This document shows positions 36,202 through 46,322 of a stretch of 64,000 nucleotides of DNA, in pieces. The stretch spans positions 1-64,000 of the forward strand of contig NZ_QXIO01000010.1 of assembly GCF_003545765.1 (NCBI RefSeq). The letters run 5' to 3'. Numbering within the stretch: position 1 is the first letter of the stretch; each line of letters begins with the position of its first letter. The position numbers were made by a program, and so were the translations under genes. The notes below the pieces were generated by a model. The model searched no databases. It was not told where the DNA came from and worked only from the letters and a program-made list of their open reading frames with translations. The DNA is from Colwellia sp. RSH04 (GTDB lineage: Bacteria > Pseudomonadota > Gammaproteobacteria > Enterobacterales > Alteromonadaceae).

Positions 36202-36879
36202 ATGTTTAAAATTATTGCGCAACATGATGATTTCATTGTGGTCGACAAAGCACCCGGTGTTAATTTTCATGATGAAGGTGAGCAAGGTTCTGGGCTATTT
36301 TCGTTAGTTAAAGCGTCTCTAAATGTCGATAATTTATTCCCCGTTCACCGCTTAGATAAAATGACCTCGGGTTTAATCATTTTTGCTAAATCGCTGCAAA
36401 GTGCTCAACAATTCGGACAGCTTTTTGAGCAACATCATATTGAAAAATACTATTTAGCCATAAGCGATAAAAAGCCAATTAAGAAACAAGGCCTTATAAA
36501 AGGTGATATGAGTAAAAGCCGTCGTGGTAGCTGGAAACTATTACGCAGTCAAAAAAATCCCGCTATCAGTCAATTTCTCTCGTTTAGTGTTGCACCCAAA
36601 ATACGTTTATTCTTGCTTAAACCACATACAGGAAAAACACATCAGCTTAGAGTGGCATTAAATAGTCTATCTGCGCCAATATTAGGTGATAATCAATATG
36701 CGGGGAGTGAAAGTGATAGAGGCTACCTACATGCTTTTGCATTAAGGTTCTCTTATCAGGGAGAGGAATTTGAGTTTGTTGTTAAGCCTAAGTACGGCGA
36801 GTTATTTACCCAGCCTGAGATGCAAGATGAAATGACGAAGCTACTAGAGCCTTGGCAACTTAATTGGCCAAAGCTCTAG
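36202..36879 (+). CDS. RluA-family pseudouridine synthase
   Basis: A 225-residue short RluA-type enzyme without an S4 domain. The catalytic aspartate is in FPVHRLDKMTSGLIIFAKS; KYYLAISDKKP and LRVALNSLSAPILGDNQY are further family motifs. It resembles the TIGR01621 group; its RNA target is not defined. Divergent from the M16 protease gene with about 80 bases between the starts. Confidence 0.9.
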   Translation: MFKIIAQHDDFIVVDKAPGVNFHDEGEQGSGLFSLVKASLNVDNLFPVHRLDKMTSGLIIFAKSLQSAQQFGQLFEQHHIEKYYLAISDKKPIKKQGLIKGDMSKSRRGSWKLLRSQKNPAISQFLSFSVAPKIRLFLLKPHTGKTHQLRVALNSLSAPILGDNQYAGSESDRGYLHAFALRFSYQGEEFEFVVKPKYGELFTQPEMQDEMTKLLEPWQLNWPKL

Positions 36880-36939
36880 GTAGGTTTTACCCCATAAAAA
36901 TCAAAGAATATGCGTTAAACATTAACCCCTGAAACATTG

Positions 36940-38286
36940 TTATAGCGAATGCCAAAACACTAAGCCGATTGCACTCGGGCAAACAAATTTAGTGTACCAA
37001 GGCCATATTTTCCAAAATAGGCTATTCTCAACTTCATTGTTGCCTTCTTTAATCTCTGCAAGTACTTCACTGCGTTGCCAAATCCAGCCAACAAACACAC
37101 AGCAAAGCATGGCAATAAGCGGTTGACCATATACCGTTGAAGCACTAATCACTAGACCAAAAAGTAATTCAAAGTTCAAAATAATAATAGCGCTTAACAG
37201 CAAAATAAAACAACCAATTAACACAGTGGCTTTTTCTCGTTTAACATTATGGCGTTCAACAACAAAAGAAACCGGCCCTTCAAGCATTGAAATTGATGAA
37301 GTAAGCGCCGCAATAGACATTAAAACAAAGAAACCAAAGGCGACAAACAAACCAACTAAACCCATACCATTAAATAACGTCGGTAATACGTCAAAGACTA
37401 AGTTTGGCCCTGAAATCAGACTACCGTCATCAGCAAATATAGCTACGCCTTGAGCTTGAGCAACATACATGGCAGGGATAATTAATAAACCTGCAAGAAA
37501 AGCAATCGAGACATCAATTAAGGTTACTTGAGCGCCTAAGCTAACCAAGTTTTCTTTCTTACTGATATATGACCCATAAATGACCATAACACTCGTGCCT
37601 AATGATAATGAAAAGAAGGCTTGACCAAGTGCGCTAATTAATAAGTCAGGTTCAAATACTCGGGAAATATCAGGGTTTAAATAAGCTTTAAAGCCTTCTC
37701 TTGAACCCTCAAGGGTAAACACATAAATAATTAATAAGATTAACAAGCCAATTAGCATAGGCATTAATCGCTTAGACCACTTCTCAATACCTTGTTCTAC
37801 GCCACGGCGTATAATAAAAATGGTTAATAACATAAACAATGACGTAAACAATAAATTACGTGATAAAGATTGCTCAATTAACCACTTACCTGCATTGTCC
37901 ATATTGGCTAGACGCATCACTGGCTCTATCGCATAAGACATCATCCAACCAGCAATAATGCCATAAAAACTTAAAATCAAAGCTGCACAAATAATACCGC
38001 CAAAACCCACAATAAAAGCAAAACGCTTCTGCCATAGAGTACGGGACATTTTTTGCATCGAACTTACCGCATTAGCTTGGCCGTAACGGCCAATAAGCAA
38101 CTCTGCCATAAAGGCAGGATAAGCTAAACAAAAAGCCAGTACTAAATAAACTAAAACAAAGGCAGCACCACCATTGCTAGCCGTTTGCGTTGGAAAGCCC
38201 CATATATTTCCTAACCCTACAGCAGATCCTGCCGCCGCTAAAATAAAGCCCATGCGCGAGCTGAACCCGCCTCTTGAAACACCCAT
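36940..38286 (-). CDS. Neurotransmitter:sodium symporter (NSS) family transporter
   Basis: A 448-residue LeuT-fold transporter with 11-12 helices. Helix 1 shows the unwound sodium/substrate region GFILAAAGSAVGLGNIWGFP; helix 6 and 8 regions include LGQAFFSLSLGTSVMVIYGSY and FVLMSIAALTSSISMLE. It should import an amino acid or related compound with sodium. Substrate unknown. It stands alone. Confidence 0.93.
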   Translation of the reverse strand: MGVSRGGFSSRMGFILAAAGSAVGLGNIWGFPTQTASNGGAAFVLVYLVLAFCLAYPAFMAELLIGRYGQANAVSSMQKMSRTLWQKRFAFIVGFGGIICAALILSFYGIIAGWMMSYAIEPVMRLANMDNAGKWLIEQSLSRNLLFTSLFMLLTIFIIRRGVEQGIEKWSKRLMPMLIGLLILLIIYVFTLEGSREGFKAYLNPDISRVFEPDLLISALGQAFFSLSLGTSVMVIYGSYISKKENLVSLGAQVTLIDVSIAFLAGLLIIPAMYVAQAQGVAIFADDGSLISGPNLVFDVLPTLFNGMGLVGLFVAFGFFVLMSIAALTSSISMLEGPVSFVVERHNVKREKATVLIGCFILLLSAIIILNFELLFGLVISASTVYGQPLIAMLCCVFVGWIWQRSEVLAEIKEGNNEVENSLFWKIWPWYTKFVCPSAIGLVFWHSL

Positions 38287-38449
38287 TAAAATACCTTATC
38301 AACTAGTGAGAACGCTTGAGTTAAATCTCGTTCTTCATTCTTATTATATTATTCATGCGTTAAGCGATTTTAACCCAGTGCAAAATGGCATGAAGCAGTT
38401 AATCTACTGAATAACGGGCAAGATGAACAGTCATTCCCCAAAAAAAATA

Positions 38450-38492
38450 AAAAAGCCCAACAAGCACGATTAGGTCACTCGTTGAGCTTTTT
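38450..38492 (-). terminator. Intrinsic terminator of the ABC/M1 peptidase operon
   Basis: AAAAAGCTCAAC...GTTGGGCTTTTTT on the minus strand, with an 18-base loop, about 80 bases after the stop of the fusion gene. Confidence 0.7.
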
Positions 38493-38573
38493 GTACATCT
38501 TAGTACGATAAACTGTACAGTAAGATGACTATTTATAGATAATACCTACAGATAATTATTTATAGTTAAATAC

Positions 38574-41500
38574 TTATAAACGATAAAGGTTATCAGCACT
38601 GTCTCTATCAATAAGTCGTACAAAAGGATCTACGCCGGCAAACTTGGGTTTACCTTTAACTCGCAGGGTTATTTCATTACTACCTGTTTTTATTTGATGT
38701 TTGGCAAGGTACAAGACAAAATCTTGCGCCGATAAGTCTTCAGGGTCCTCACTGAATAAACCAATATCAATTTCATCAGCGAAATCGATTTCAGTCTCTT
38801 TACCTTGACCATCAGCACGCTTTAACGCCGCTTCAATGGTCATAGTGACATCATAGGTATCTTCCTCGCCGTCAACTGCAACAACCTGAACATCGGTAGT
38901 TTTCAGATCATAAAGACTAATATGCTCAAATAAGTTGCTAACAAACGCTTGCTCTTGCTCATTGGCATCTTGCTTGATGTAAGCCATCAAATCTAACGTG
39001 GTCGGGTACGGCGTACTTTGATATTTAAATTCTGCTAAGAAGTTTTTCAATGCTTGATTTAATCGTTGTTCGCCTAAACGATCTTTTAACGACATCATCA
39101 CAACAGAGCCTTTACGATAGTGAATATAAGATTGATTTTCACTACGATATAACGGCATTTCTTCTAAAAATTCAACACTACGACCACGTAGGTAGCGATC
39201 TAATTCATATTTTAAAAATTTACGAATTTTCTCTTTACCGTATTTTTTCTCCATCACCATTAACGCGCTGTATTGTGAAAGACTTTCTGAAATAATAGCA
39301 CTACCTTGAACATTAGCAGCGCCCACTTGATGACCCCACCACTGATGGGCCACTTCATGTGCGGTAACATAATAAGCAGGATCAATATTTTCAGGATCAC
39401 GTAAATCACTAATAAAGCCTATTGTTTCAGAGTAAGGTACTGTATTAGCAAAACTTTGTGCAAAAGAGCGATAACCCGGGAACTCAATAATACGCATTTG
39501 TTTATGTTGATAAGGGCCAAAGTTTTCGGTGAAATAGTCAATTGAATCTCGAACCGATTCAATCATTCTATCTACATTCATACCATGTTTTTCATGATAA
39601 TAAACTTCAATATCTATGCCTTTATACTGCTCTTTTTTAGCCGCCAATTTAGCAGACATAAACGAGTAGAAATTCACCATAGGTGCGTTCATTTTGTAGT
39701 GATATATTTTTCTACCATCAACCACTTTTTCACTTTGTAAATAACCAGGTGCAATAGCGAATTGCTCTTCTGAGGTAGAAATTGTCGCTTCAAATTCAAT
39801 AAATCCGACACCGTTACCAAAGAAGCTTTCATTATAGAATTTGCTATCTTCAAGTTTATTAGCGCGCTTTAGTGGCTCTAATTCATGATTACGTCGATCG
39901 TGACGATCACTCAATTGCCAATCTTGGCGATAACCAAAAGTTGGGAACAAAGTATAGTTGTCAATGAAAGTACCATTATTCACTAAGGTAAAATCATTGC
40001 CACCATCAGAAAAACCATGATGCGCTCTAACGGCAGTTAACTTACCTGTTCTTACTTCACCTGGTTGTAACGGTTCATCAAAAATGAACCAAGCGGTATC
40101 AAAGTCTTCATCAAGTTCGCCTAACTTACCACCTGAAATTTCAACATTCCATTTATCGGTAAACCTTGGTTTTGACACTAGAAATTTTTCAATAGGACTA
40201 TCCGATGTATTGGTTAAACTTATTTCAGCTAACGCTTCAATAAGACGTTCTTCAGGAAAAATATCAACTTTGGCATGGGTTTTAGTGATCGTTGGAATAG
40301 CATCATGAATATGAGCAACATATTTGTGCTCATATTCTGCTTGTGAATCTTCTCGATCATCGGCGATAACATATTCATTGATTACGCGTGTGTTATAGTG
40401 AATAACGCTACCCGCGCCAATAAACACAACAAGCCCTGTTGCAATGGCAAGTTTACCCGGAGCCCCTAAATAATAACCAACTTTTTTCATACGGGCTTTT
40501 AACGATTGAGCAGGCCCCCTGTGCCATAAAGCGTAAGCTAAGCTCGCTAAAACAACGGTTAAACCAGTCCAATATAACATGTACCAATGATGAGCCGATA
40601 AGAATGAACCATAACCATTAATATCTGAATAAAATACCGTAGGCGCTCCAGCAAATTGGAACATATTATGACTAAAACCAAAGTTACTTAGGGTAATAGT
40701 ACTAATAATATAAAGCACAAATAACAACATACCGACATATTTATTAGAGCTAATCACTTGTAAGAAAAAGGCTAACACTGCTGTTAAAACCAATGGCAGT
40801 AAATTAATGTAACCTAAACGAATGATGTATTGCGATAATTCAATATGTTCATGGCCGCGAACTAATTGGTTAATGACTGTTACCGCAATACCAAAAACAT
40901 ACAGCAATGCTAATACTAAACTAATAGCGATAATTTTAGATAACCAGAAGGTAATGTTATTTACTGGCATAGAATCAACAATATCACCCATACCTGAATT
41001 ACGCTCACGCCAAACAATTTCAGCACTGTAATACGCCAGTACTATCATCATGAGTAAACCTGTAGAGTTTGCAATCAACGATACCATCGCCTGAGTTAAA
41101 GGCCAGTTAGGTGTGCCAAACATGGCTTGTGGATCTACCAGTGGCGCTACTAACATAAATATAGTCAGTACTGCTAACACCATAAATGGCGCACTAAAGA
41201 TAACTTGTTTTATTTCAAACAATATTCTCATGCGTAAATGCGCCGGTGTTTGCACACCTGAGCTTTGCGTTGAAATATTATTCTTTAAAAGTTGAGGTAT
41301 TTTACGGGTAAAAAGTTCTGATTCTTTCGCCGCTTTCTTAATGGCTTTTTTACTTTGCTTTTTCACTTTATTTGGTAATCGCACTTTCGATCTAAAGCCA
41401 CCAAATAGCACCATAATAACGGCTGCAATTCCCACCCATAGCAAACGATTCTCTAGCAATATACCCGTTAATTCAATTGGGCTATTGTTTTTATCGAACA

Positions 41501-42182
41501 TAGTCCAGTAACGTGTCACTTCACCGAAAGTGTTAAATGCAAAGGGATCAAGTAAAGCTGCCATAGCACGATATTCTGGTTCATTTAAAAATTGCCCAGA
41601 AATAGAATACAAAATGAATAAGCCTACAGCAGATAAGTACACAGCCATCATAGAGCGAAATTTAATGGCTATTGCATAAAAGAAACATGATAAGACAAAT
41701 AAAGTAGGTAATGACAAATAAAAGTATGCTGTAAAGTAATGACTTAATTCTGTAACACCCAAACGTTCTGGGTCAACCCAACCAACAAGCCCTCCTAACA
41801 ATGTCCCCATTAAAATGCCTAACGGTACAGTCAAAAAGACAGTAGCAACTACTGCAAATGAACCTAAAAAACGACCTAATTGATAGCTCACTGGGTTGAT
41901 AGGTTTGCTATAAAGTAATTCTGACATCATAGATGTTTCATTACGTGTTGCCGTACTTGCAACAAAGTTCACTACTAAGAACATAGCGAACAAGCCCATA
42001 ATTAATAATGTTTGTGCAATAGAGAAAGGTCCATTGTATAAAACATTACCACCACCACCTATTTGAACATTTTCACTGACTGTGGCAAAAAAAGTCAGCA
42101 AGAAAAAGATTAAACTTGTGACATAAAACGACGGTTGTCGCGTAAAATAGCGCCATTCAAAGGCGAACATTTTCATTAACAT
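38574..42182 (-). CDS. ABC transporter permease fused to M1 family aminopeptidase
   Basis: A 1202-residue fusion. Residues 1-600 contain about twelve membrane helices in two ABC-2-type blocks (each beginning with an FEWRYFTRQPSFY or LFEIKQVIF-like segment). Residues 650-1202 form a gluzincin domain with the zinc motif VTAHEVAHQWWGHQ and the third ligand in SAIISESLSQYSALM. The topology would put the peptidase in the periplasm. The adjacent ATPase gene lies 27 bases upstream, forming one operon. It may couple peptide cleavage with export or import; the substrate is unknown. AAGGA lies before the ATG. Confidence 0.9.
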   Translation of the reverse strand: MLMKMFAFEWRYFTRQPSFYVTSLIFFLLTFFATVSENVQIGGGGNVLYNGPFSIAQTLLIMGLFAMFLVVNFVASTATRNETSMMSELLYSKPINPVSYQLGRFLGSFAVVATVFLTVPLGILMGTLLGGLVGWVDPERLGVTELSHYFTAYFYLSLPTLFVLSCFFYAIAIKFRSMMAVYLSAVGLFILYSISGQFLNEPEYRAMAALLDPFAFNTFGEVTRYWTMFDKNNSPIELTGILLENRLLWVGIAAVIMVLFGGFRSKVRLPNKVKKQSKKAIKKAAKESELFTRKIPQLLKNNISTQSSGVQTPAHLRMRILFEIKQVIFSAPFMVLAVLTIFMLVAPLVDPQAMFGTPNWPLTQAMVSLIANSTGLLMMIVLAYYSAEIVWRERNSGMGDIVDSMPVNNITFWLSKIIAISLVLALLYVFGIAVTVINQLVRGHEHIELSQYIIRLGYINLLPLVLTAVLAFFLQVISSNKYVGMLLFVLYIISTITLSNFGFSHNMFQFAGAPTVFYSDINGYGSFLSAHHWYMLYWTGLTVVLASLAYALWHRGPAQSLKARMKKVGYYLGAPGKLAIATGLVVFIGAGSVIHYNTRVINEYVIADDREDSQAEYEHKYVAHIHDAIPTITKTHAKVDIFPEERLIEALAEISLTNTSDSPIEKFLVSKPRFTDKWNVEISGGKLGELDEDFDTAWFIFDEPLQPGEVRTGKLTAVRAHHGFSDGGNDFTLVNNGTFIDNYTLFPTFGYRQDWQLSDRHDRRNHELEPLKRANKLEDSKFYNESFFGNGVGFIEFEATISTSEEQFAIAPGYLQSEKVVDGRKIYHYKMNAPMVNFYSFMSAKLAAKKEQYKGIDIEVYYHEKHGMNVDRMIESVRDSIDYFTENFGPYQHKQMRIIEFPGYRSFAQSFANTVPYSETIGFISDLRDPENIDPAYYVTAHEVAHQWWGHQVGAANVQGSAIISESLSQYSALMVMEKKYGKEKIRKFLKYELDRYLRGRSVEFLEEMPLYRSENQSYIHYRKGSVVMMSLKDRLGEQRLNQALKNFLAEFKYQSTPYPTTLDLMAYIKQDANEQEQAFVSNLFEHISLYDLKTTDVQVVAVDGEEDTYDVTMTIEAALKRADGQGKETEIDFADEIDIGLFSEDPEDLSAQDFVLYLAKHQIKTGSNEITLRVKGKPKFAGVDPFVRLIDRDSADNLYRL

Positions 42183-42209
42183 GAGAGGTTCCTTATCCTT
42201 TGAATTGTA

Positions 42210-43115
42210 TTACGCGACTTTGCTGACATCAGCTGTTTCTGATGCGTCTTGTCGAGTTTGATTTAGTGTTGAAAAATATACATCCTCTAAGTTTGCTGGA
42301 GCTTGCTCAAAACCAGAAGGTACGCTGTCTGCTATAACATGCACGATAGTTTGCCCAGCAAATAAACGTTTAGAAATAACATTAAACTCTTGCTCAACCG
42401 CCTCGACTTCATTTTGTGAAATAGCTTTGCGCCATATTTGGCCATTCAAATTATTGGTTAACTCTATCGGATTACCTTGCAACACAATTTTACCCGCAGC
42501 TAATACCGCCATATTTGGGCATAACTCACTGACATCATCAACGATATGGGTTGATAAAATAATGGCTTTTTCTTCACCTAAACCAACCAATAAATTATGA
42601 AAGCGATTTCGTTCTTCAGGATCTAGACCTGCGGTAGGTTCATCAACAATCAATAAATCTGGATCACCTAGTAAAGCTTGCGCAATGCCAAAGCGTTGTC
42701 TCATACCGCCAGAAAAGCCACTAACGGCATTCTTTCTATGCTGATAAAGGTTAGTTTGTGCCAACAAACCTTCTACAGCTTCTTTACGTTCAGCTGTATT
42801 TTTTAGCCCTTTCAAAATGGCTAAATGATCAAGTAATTCATAAGCACTAATTCTTGGATAAACACCAAAATCTTGTGGTAAGTAACCTAAACGTTGTCGT
42901 AATGCTTGTGGATCATTGAGTACATCAATGCCATTAAACTCAATACTACCGCTATCTGCATCTTGTAATGTCGCTATGGTACGCATCAAAGAGGATTTTC
43001 CTGCCCCATTTGGTCCGAGCAAACCAAACATGCCTTTTGGTATTTCAAGGTTTACATTATCGAGTGCTTTAACTCCATTATCATACGTTTTTGATAAATT
43101 TTTTATAGTTAACAT
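42210..43115 (-). CDS. ABC transporter ATP-binding protein
   Basis: A 301-residue ATPase of the ABC-2 class. Walker A GPNGAGKSS, Q loop GYLPQDFGVYP, signature FSGGMRQR, Walker B LLIVDEPTAGLDPEER and the H loop STHIVDD are all present, plus a C-terminal extension of about 80 residues. It directly precedes the permease/peptidase fusion and is its likely motor. Confidence 0.95.
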   Translation of the reverse strand: MLTIKNLSKTYDNGVKALDNVNLEIPKGMFGLLGPNGAGKSSLMRTIATLQDADSGSIEFNGIDVLNDPQALRQRLGYLPQDFGVYPRISAYELLDHLAILKGLKNTAERKEAVEGLLAQTNLYQHRKNAVSGFSGGMRQRFGIAQALLGDPDLLIVDEPTAGLDPEERNRFHNLLVGLGEEKAIILSTHIVDDVSELCPNMAVLAAGKIVLQGNPIELTNNLNGQIWRKAISQNEVEAVEQEFNVISKRLFAGQTIVHVIADSVPSGFEQAPANLEDVYFSTLNQTRQDASETADVSKVA

Positions 43116-43277
43116 TATTATTCCTTGCGTTAATTATTCTAATTTTTGTATACGATTCTAGAATAATGCATTGTTAAAATCATGTAAATTCATTAGCTAT
43201 CGATAACTGTAAGCAACTATGTAAACTACGAAAACCCTCTTAGTTTCTCTTTATAACACTGCATAAAGCAGGCACAT

Positions 43278-43317
43278 AAAAAAGCCCGTTGATACACTGT
43301 ATCAACGGGCTTTTTTT
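43278..43317 (-). terminator. Intrinsic terminator of the dsbC-recJ-prfB-lysS block
   Basis: AAAAAAGCCCGTTGATAC/GTATCAACGGGCTTTTTT, a perfect long stem with T runs on both strands, about 30 bases after lysS. Confidence 0.95.
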
Positions 43318-43344
43318 ACTCTCTATTTGTATTAGAGCATGTTG

Positions 43345-44916
43345 TTATTCTACTTCAGGACGCATATGCGGGAATAAAATAACATCCTTGATAGTTGGTG
43401 AATCAGTAAATAACATCACTAAACGGTCAATACCGATACCTTCACCTGCTGTTGGTGGTAAACCATGTTCAAGCGCACGAATGTAGTCATCATCAAAGTG
43501 CATCGCTTCATCATCACCAGCATCTTTCTCTTCCACTTGACGTTTAAAACGAGCAGCTTGATCTTCTGCATCATTAAGCTCAGAGAAACCATTAGCTAGC
43601 TCACGACCACCAACAAAAAACTCAAAACGGTCTGTAATGAACGGGTTGTCGTCATTACGACGAGCTAATGGTGAAACTTCCCACGGATATTCTGTAATAA
43701 ACGTTGGTTGAATCAGTAAATGTTCTGCTACTTCTTCAAATATTTCACAAATATATTTACCAGGGCCCCAAACTTTTGCTGCATCGCCTTCTTTCACACC
43801 AACTTTTTTAGCTATTGCTTTTAACGCATCAAAACTATTTTCAGGGTCGCGTAAAACCGCTTCATCAAGAACATCGCCATGCTTTTCTTGACCATATTTT
43901 AGAATGGCATCAACCATAGATAAACGTTCAAACGGCTTACCTAACTCGTAGAAAACTTCTTCTACAACGTCACCGTCTGCATTCTTAACAGTATTGCGAA
44001 TTGTTGAAGTACCCAGTACATCTTCAGCAACAGTGCGCAACATGTCTTCAGTAAGGTTCATTAGGTCTTTGTAATCTGCGTACGCTTGGTAGAATTCAAT
44101 CATAGTGAACTCTGGATTATGGCGTGTTGATAAACCTTCGTTACGGAAATTGCGGTTTATTTCAAAGACACGTTCAAAACCACCAACCACTAAACGTTTT
44201 AAGTAAAGCTCTGGCGCAATACGCAAATACATATCAATATCTAAGGCGTTATGATGCGTCATAAACGGCTTAGCTGTAGCACCACCAGGTATCACTTGTA
44301 ACATTGGAGTTTCAACCTCAACAAAGTCACGACTTGTTAAAAAGTTACGAATACCGTTAACGATTTGAGAACGAATTTTAAAGGTATTACGAGTCTCTTC
44401 ATTGGTAATTAAATCAACGTAACGTTGACGATATTTTGTTTCTTGATCTGACAAACCGTGGAATTTTTCTGGTAATGGACGCAGCGATTTAGTTAATAAC
44501 TGGTATTCATCCATATTTACGTATAAATCACCTTTACCTGATTTATGCAAAGTACCAGTCACACCAATAATGTCACCAATATCTAATAAGCCCCAACGTG
44601 CTTTAATATCTTTTTGTACTTCTTTCGCTGCATAAGCCTGGATACGACCTGTCATATCTTGAAGTACTAAGAAAGGACCACGTTTAGCCATAACACGACC
44701 AGCAACACTGTACTTTTCAGTTTCAGCTTCAAGAGTTTCTTTATCTTTCTCGCCATGTTCAGCTTGAAGATCAGCGGCATAATGCTCACGAGTAAAGTCA
44801 TTTGGGTGACCGTTAGCAGAACAATTCTCGCGGATTTTATCTAATTTACCACGACGTTCAGCAATGAGCTTGTTTTCGTCTTGTGCACTTTGGTTATCTT
44901 GAACCTTGTTAGTCAT
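43345..44916 (-). CDS. lysS: Lysine-tRNA ligase (class II)
   Basis: A 523-residue class II synthetase. The N-terminal OB fold ([21 protein letters not shown]) is followed by catalytic motifs: motif 1 region [10 protein letters not shown], motif 2 [15 protein letters not shown] and motif 3 [10 protein letters not shown]. It charges tRNA-Lys. It follows prfB by about 43 bases, as in E. coli. Confidence 0.98.
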   Translation of the reverse strand: MTNKVQDNQSAQDENKLIAERRGKLDKIRENCSANGHPNDFTREHYAADLQAEHGEKDKETLEAETEKYSVAGRVMAKRGPFLVLQDMTGRIQAYAAKEVQKDIKARWGLLDIGDIIGVTGTLHKSGKGDLYVNMDEYQLLTKSLRPLPEKFHGLSDQETKYRQRYVDLITNEETRNTFKIRSQIVNGIRNFLTSRDFVEVETPMLQVIPGGATAKPFMTHHNALDIDMYLRIAPELYLKRLVVGGFERVFEINRNFRNEGLSTRHNPEFTMIEFYQAYADYKDLMNLTEDMLRTVAEDVLGTSTIRNTVKNADGDVVEEVFYELGKPFERLSMVDAILKYGQEKHGDVLDEAVLRDPENSFDALKAIAKKVGVKEGDAAKVWGPGKYICEIFEEVAEHLLIQPTFITEYPWEVSPLARRNDDNPFITDRFEFFVGGRELANGFSELNDAEDQAARFKRQVEEKDAGDDEAMHFDDDYIRALEHGLPPTAGEGIGIDRLVMLFTDSPTIKDVILFPHMRPEVE

Positions 44917-44959
44917 GTTAATTTCTCTTTACTTATACTAAAACTTACTTTTAAGTTGT

Positions 44960-46058
44960 TTATAAACCAGATTTTAAACTGGCTTCAATAAATTTATCTA
45001 AATCGCCGTCTAATACGGCTTGAGTGTTTCTATTTTCCACACCCGTTCTTAAATCTTTGATTCGGCTATCATCTAATACATAAGAGCGAATTTGACTGCC
45101 CCAACCTATATCAGATTTGCCATCTTCTAATTCTTGCTTGCCTTCATTTTGCTTTTGAATCTCCATTTCATATAACTTGGCTTTCAAAAGTTTCATCGCG
45201 GTGGCACGGTTTTTATGTTGTGATCTGTCTGCTTGACAAGCCACTACCGCACCAGTAGGTACATGGGTAATACGAATGGCTGAATCGGTTTTATTAACAT
45301 GCTGACCACCAGCCCCTGATGCTCTAAAGGTATCAGTGCGTAAATCTGCTGGGTTAATATCTATTTCAATATTGTCATCAATTTCAGGGTAAATAAACGC
45401 TGAAGCAAACGAGGTATGGCGGCGTCCACTTGAATCAAACGGAGATTTTCTCACCAAACGATGTACGCCTGTTTCAGTGCGTAACCAGCCAAACGCATAT
45501 TCGCCCGTGTATTTAATAGTACAGCCTTTAATACCAGCAACATCACCATCAGTCACTTCAATCACTTCTGTTTTAAAACCGTGTGCTTCGCCCCAGCGTA
45601 AATACATACGCATTAGCATTTCAGCCCAGTCTTGTGCTTCAGTACCACCAGAGCCAGACTGAATATCTAAATAACAATTATTGGCATCTTGATCGCCACT
45701 AAACATGCGACGAAATTCAAGCTTTACTAAAATAGCATCTAAACTATCAGCCTCTTCTTGGGCGTCATTGAAGGTATCTTCGTCTTCTTCTTCAACGGCT
45801 AATTCAACTAAGCCTTCAATATCCTCACAACCTGTTTCTAATTCAACAATGGTATTGACGACTTCTTCTAATGCACTTCGCTCTTTACCTAGCGCTTGTG
45901 CACGCTCTGGTTCATTCCATACATCAGGTAACTCTAATTCACGGCTTACTTCAACTAAACGCTCAGCTTTAACGTCGTAGTCAAAGGTACCCCCGAAGCA
46001 ATTCAGCGCGTTCACGAATTTCTTTTATTTTATTAAGTATCGGATTAACTTCAAACAT
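44960..46058 (-). CDS. prfB: Peptide chain release factor 2, with programmed +1 frameshift
   Basis: RF2 of 365 residues made from two frames. The gene starts at ATG 46058 ([10 protein letters not shown]), reads 25 codons to CTT TGA C, and shifts +1 at 45983 to continue with GAC TAC GAC. The internal Shine-Dalgarno-like CGGGGG lies before the slip codon, as in E. coli. The recognition motif SPF ([12 protein letters not shown]) and the GGQ motif ([13 protein letters not shown]) are intact. RF2 terminates at UGA and UAA; the in-frame UGA gives autoregulation. RF2 is also the partner recruited by the ArfA encoded at 16094. Confidence 0.97.
45981..45995 (-). promoter_or_regulatory. prfB frameshift signal
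   Basis: GGGGGTACCTTTGAC on the minus strand: the SD-like G run, the slippery CTT and the UGA stop at 45983-45981. High RF2 levels terminate here; low levels allow the +1 shift. Confidence 0.92.
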
Positions 46059-46322
46059 AAACCTTCAAACACAAATAACTGACATAAACACTGTTTTAAT
46101 CTATAAAATTAACAGCTTATAGCAAACAAAACTTATGATATAAAACGGGAAAATAGCTATAAATATCACTGTATTATTTAAAACAGTGATGAAAAAGGCC
46201 TAAATAGCTAAAATAAAGGCGCATTGTAGCGTAAATAGTACGGTAAATAAACGAGACAAATTAGATAAAACACAACTAAGATAGAGTAAAACTTGCACCG
46301 TAAACTTCAGCTTGATAAACGA

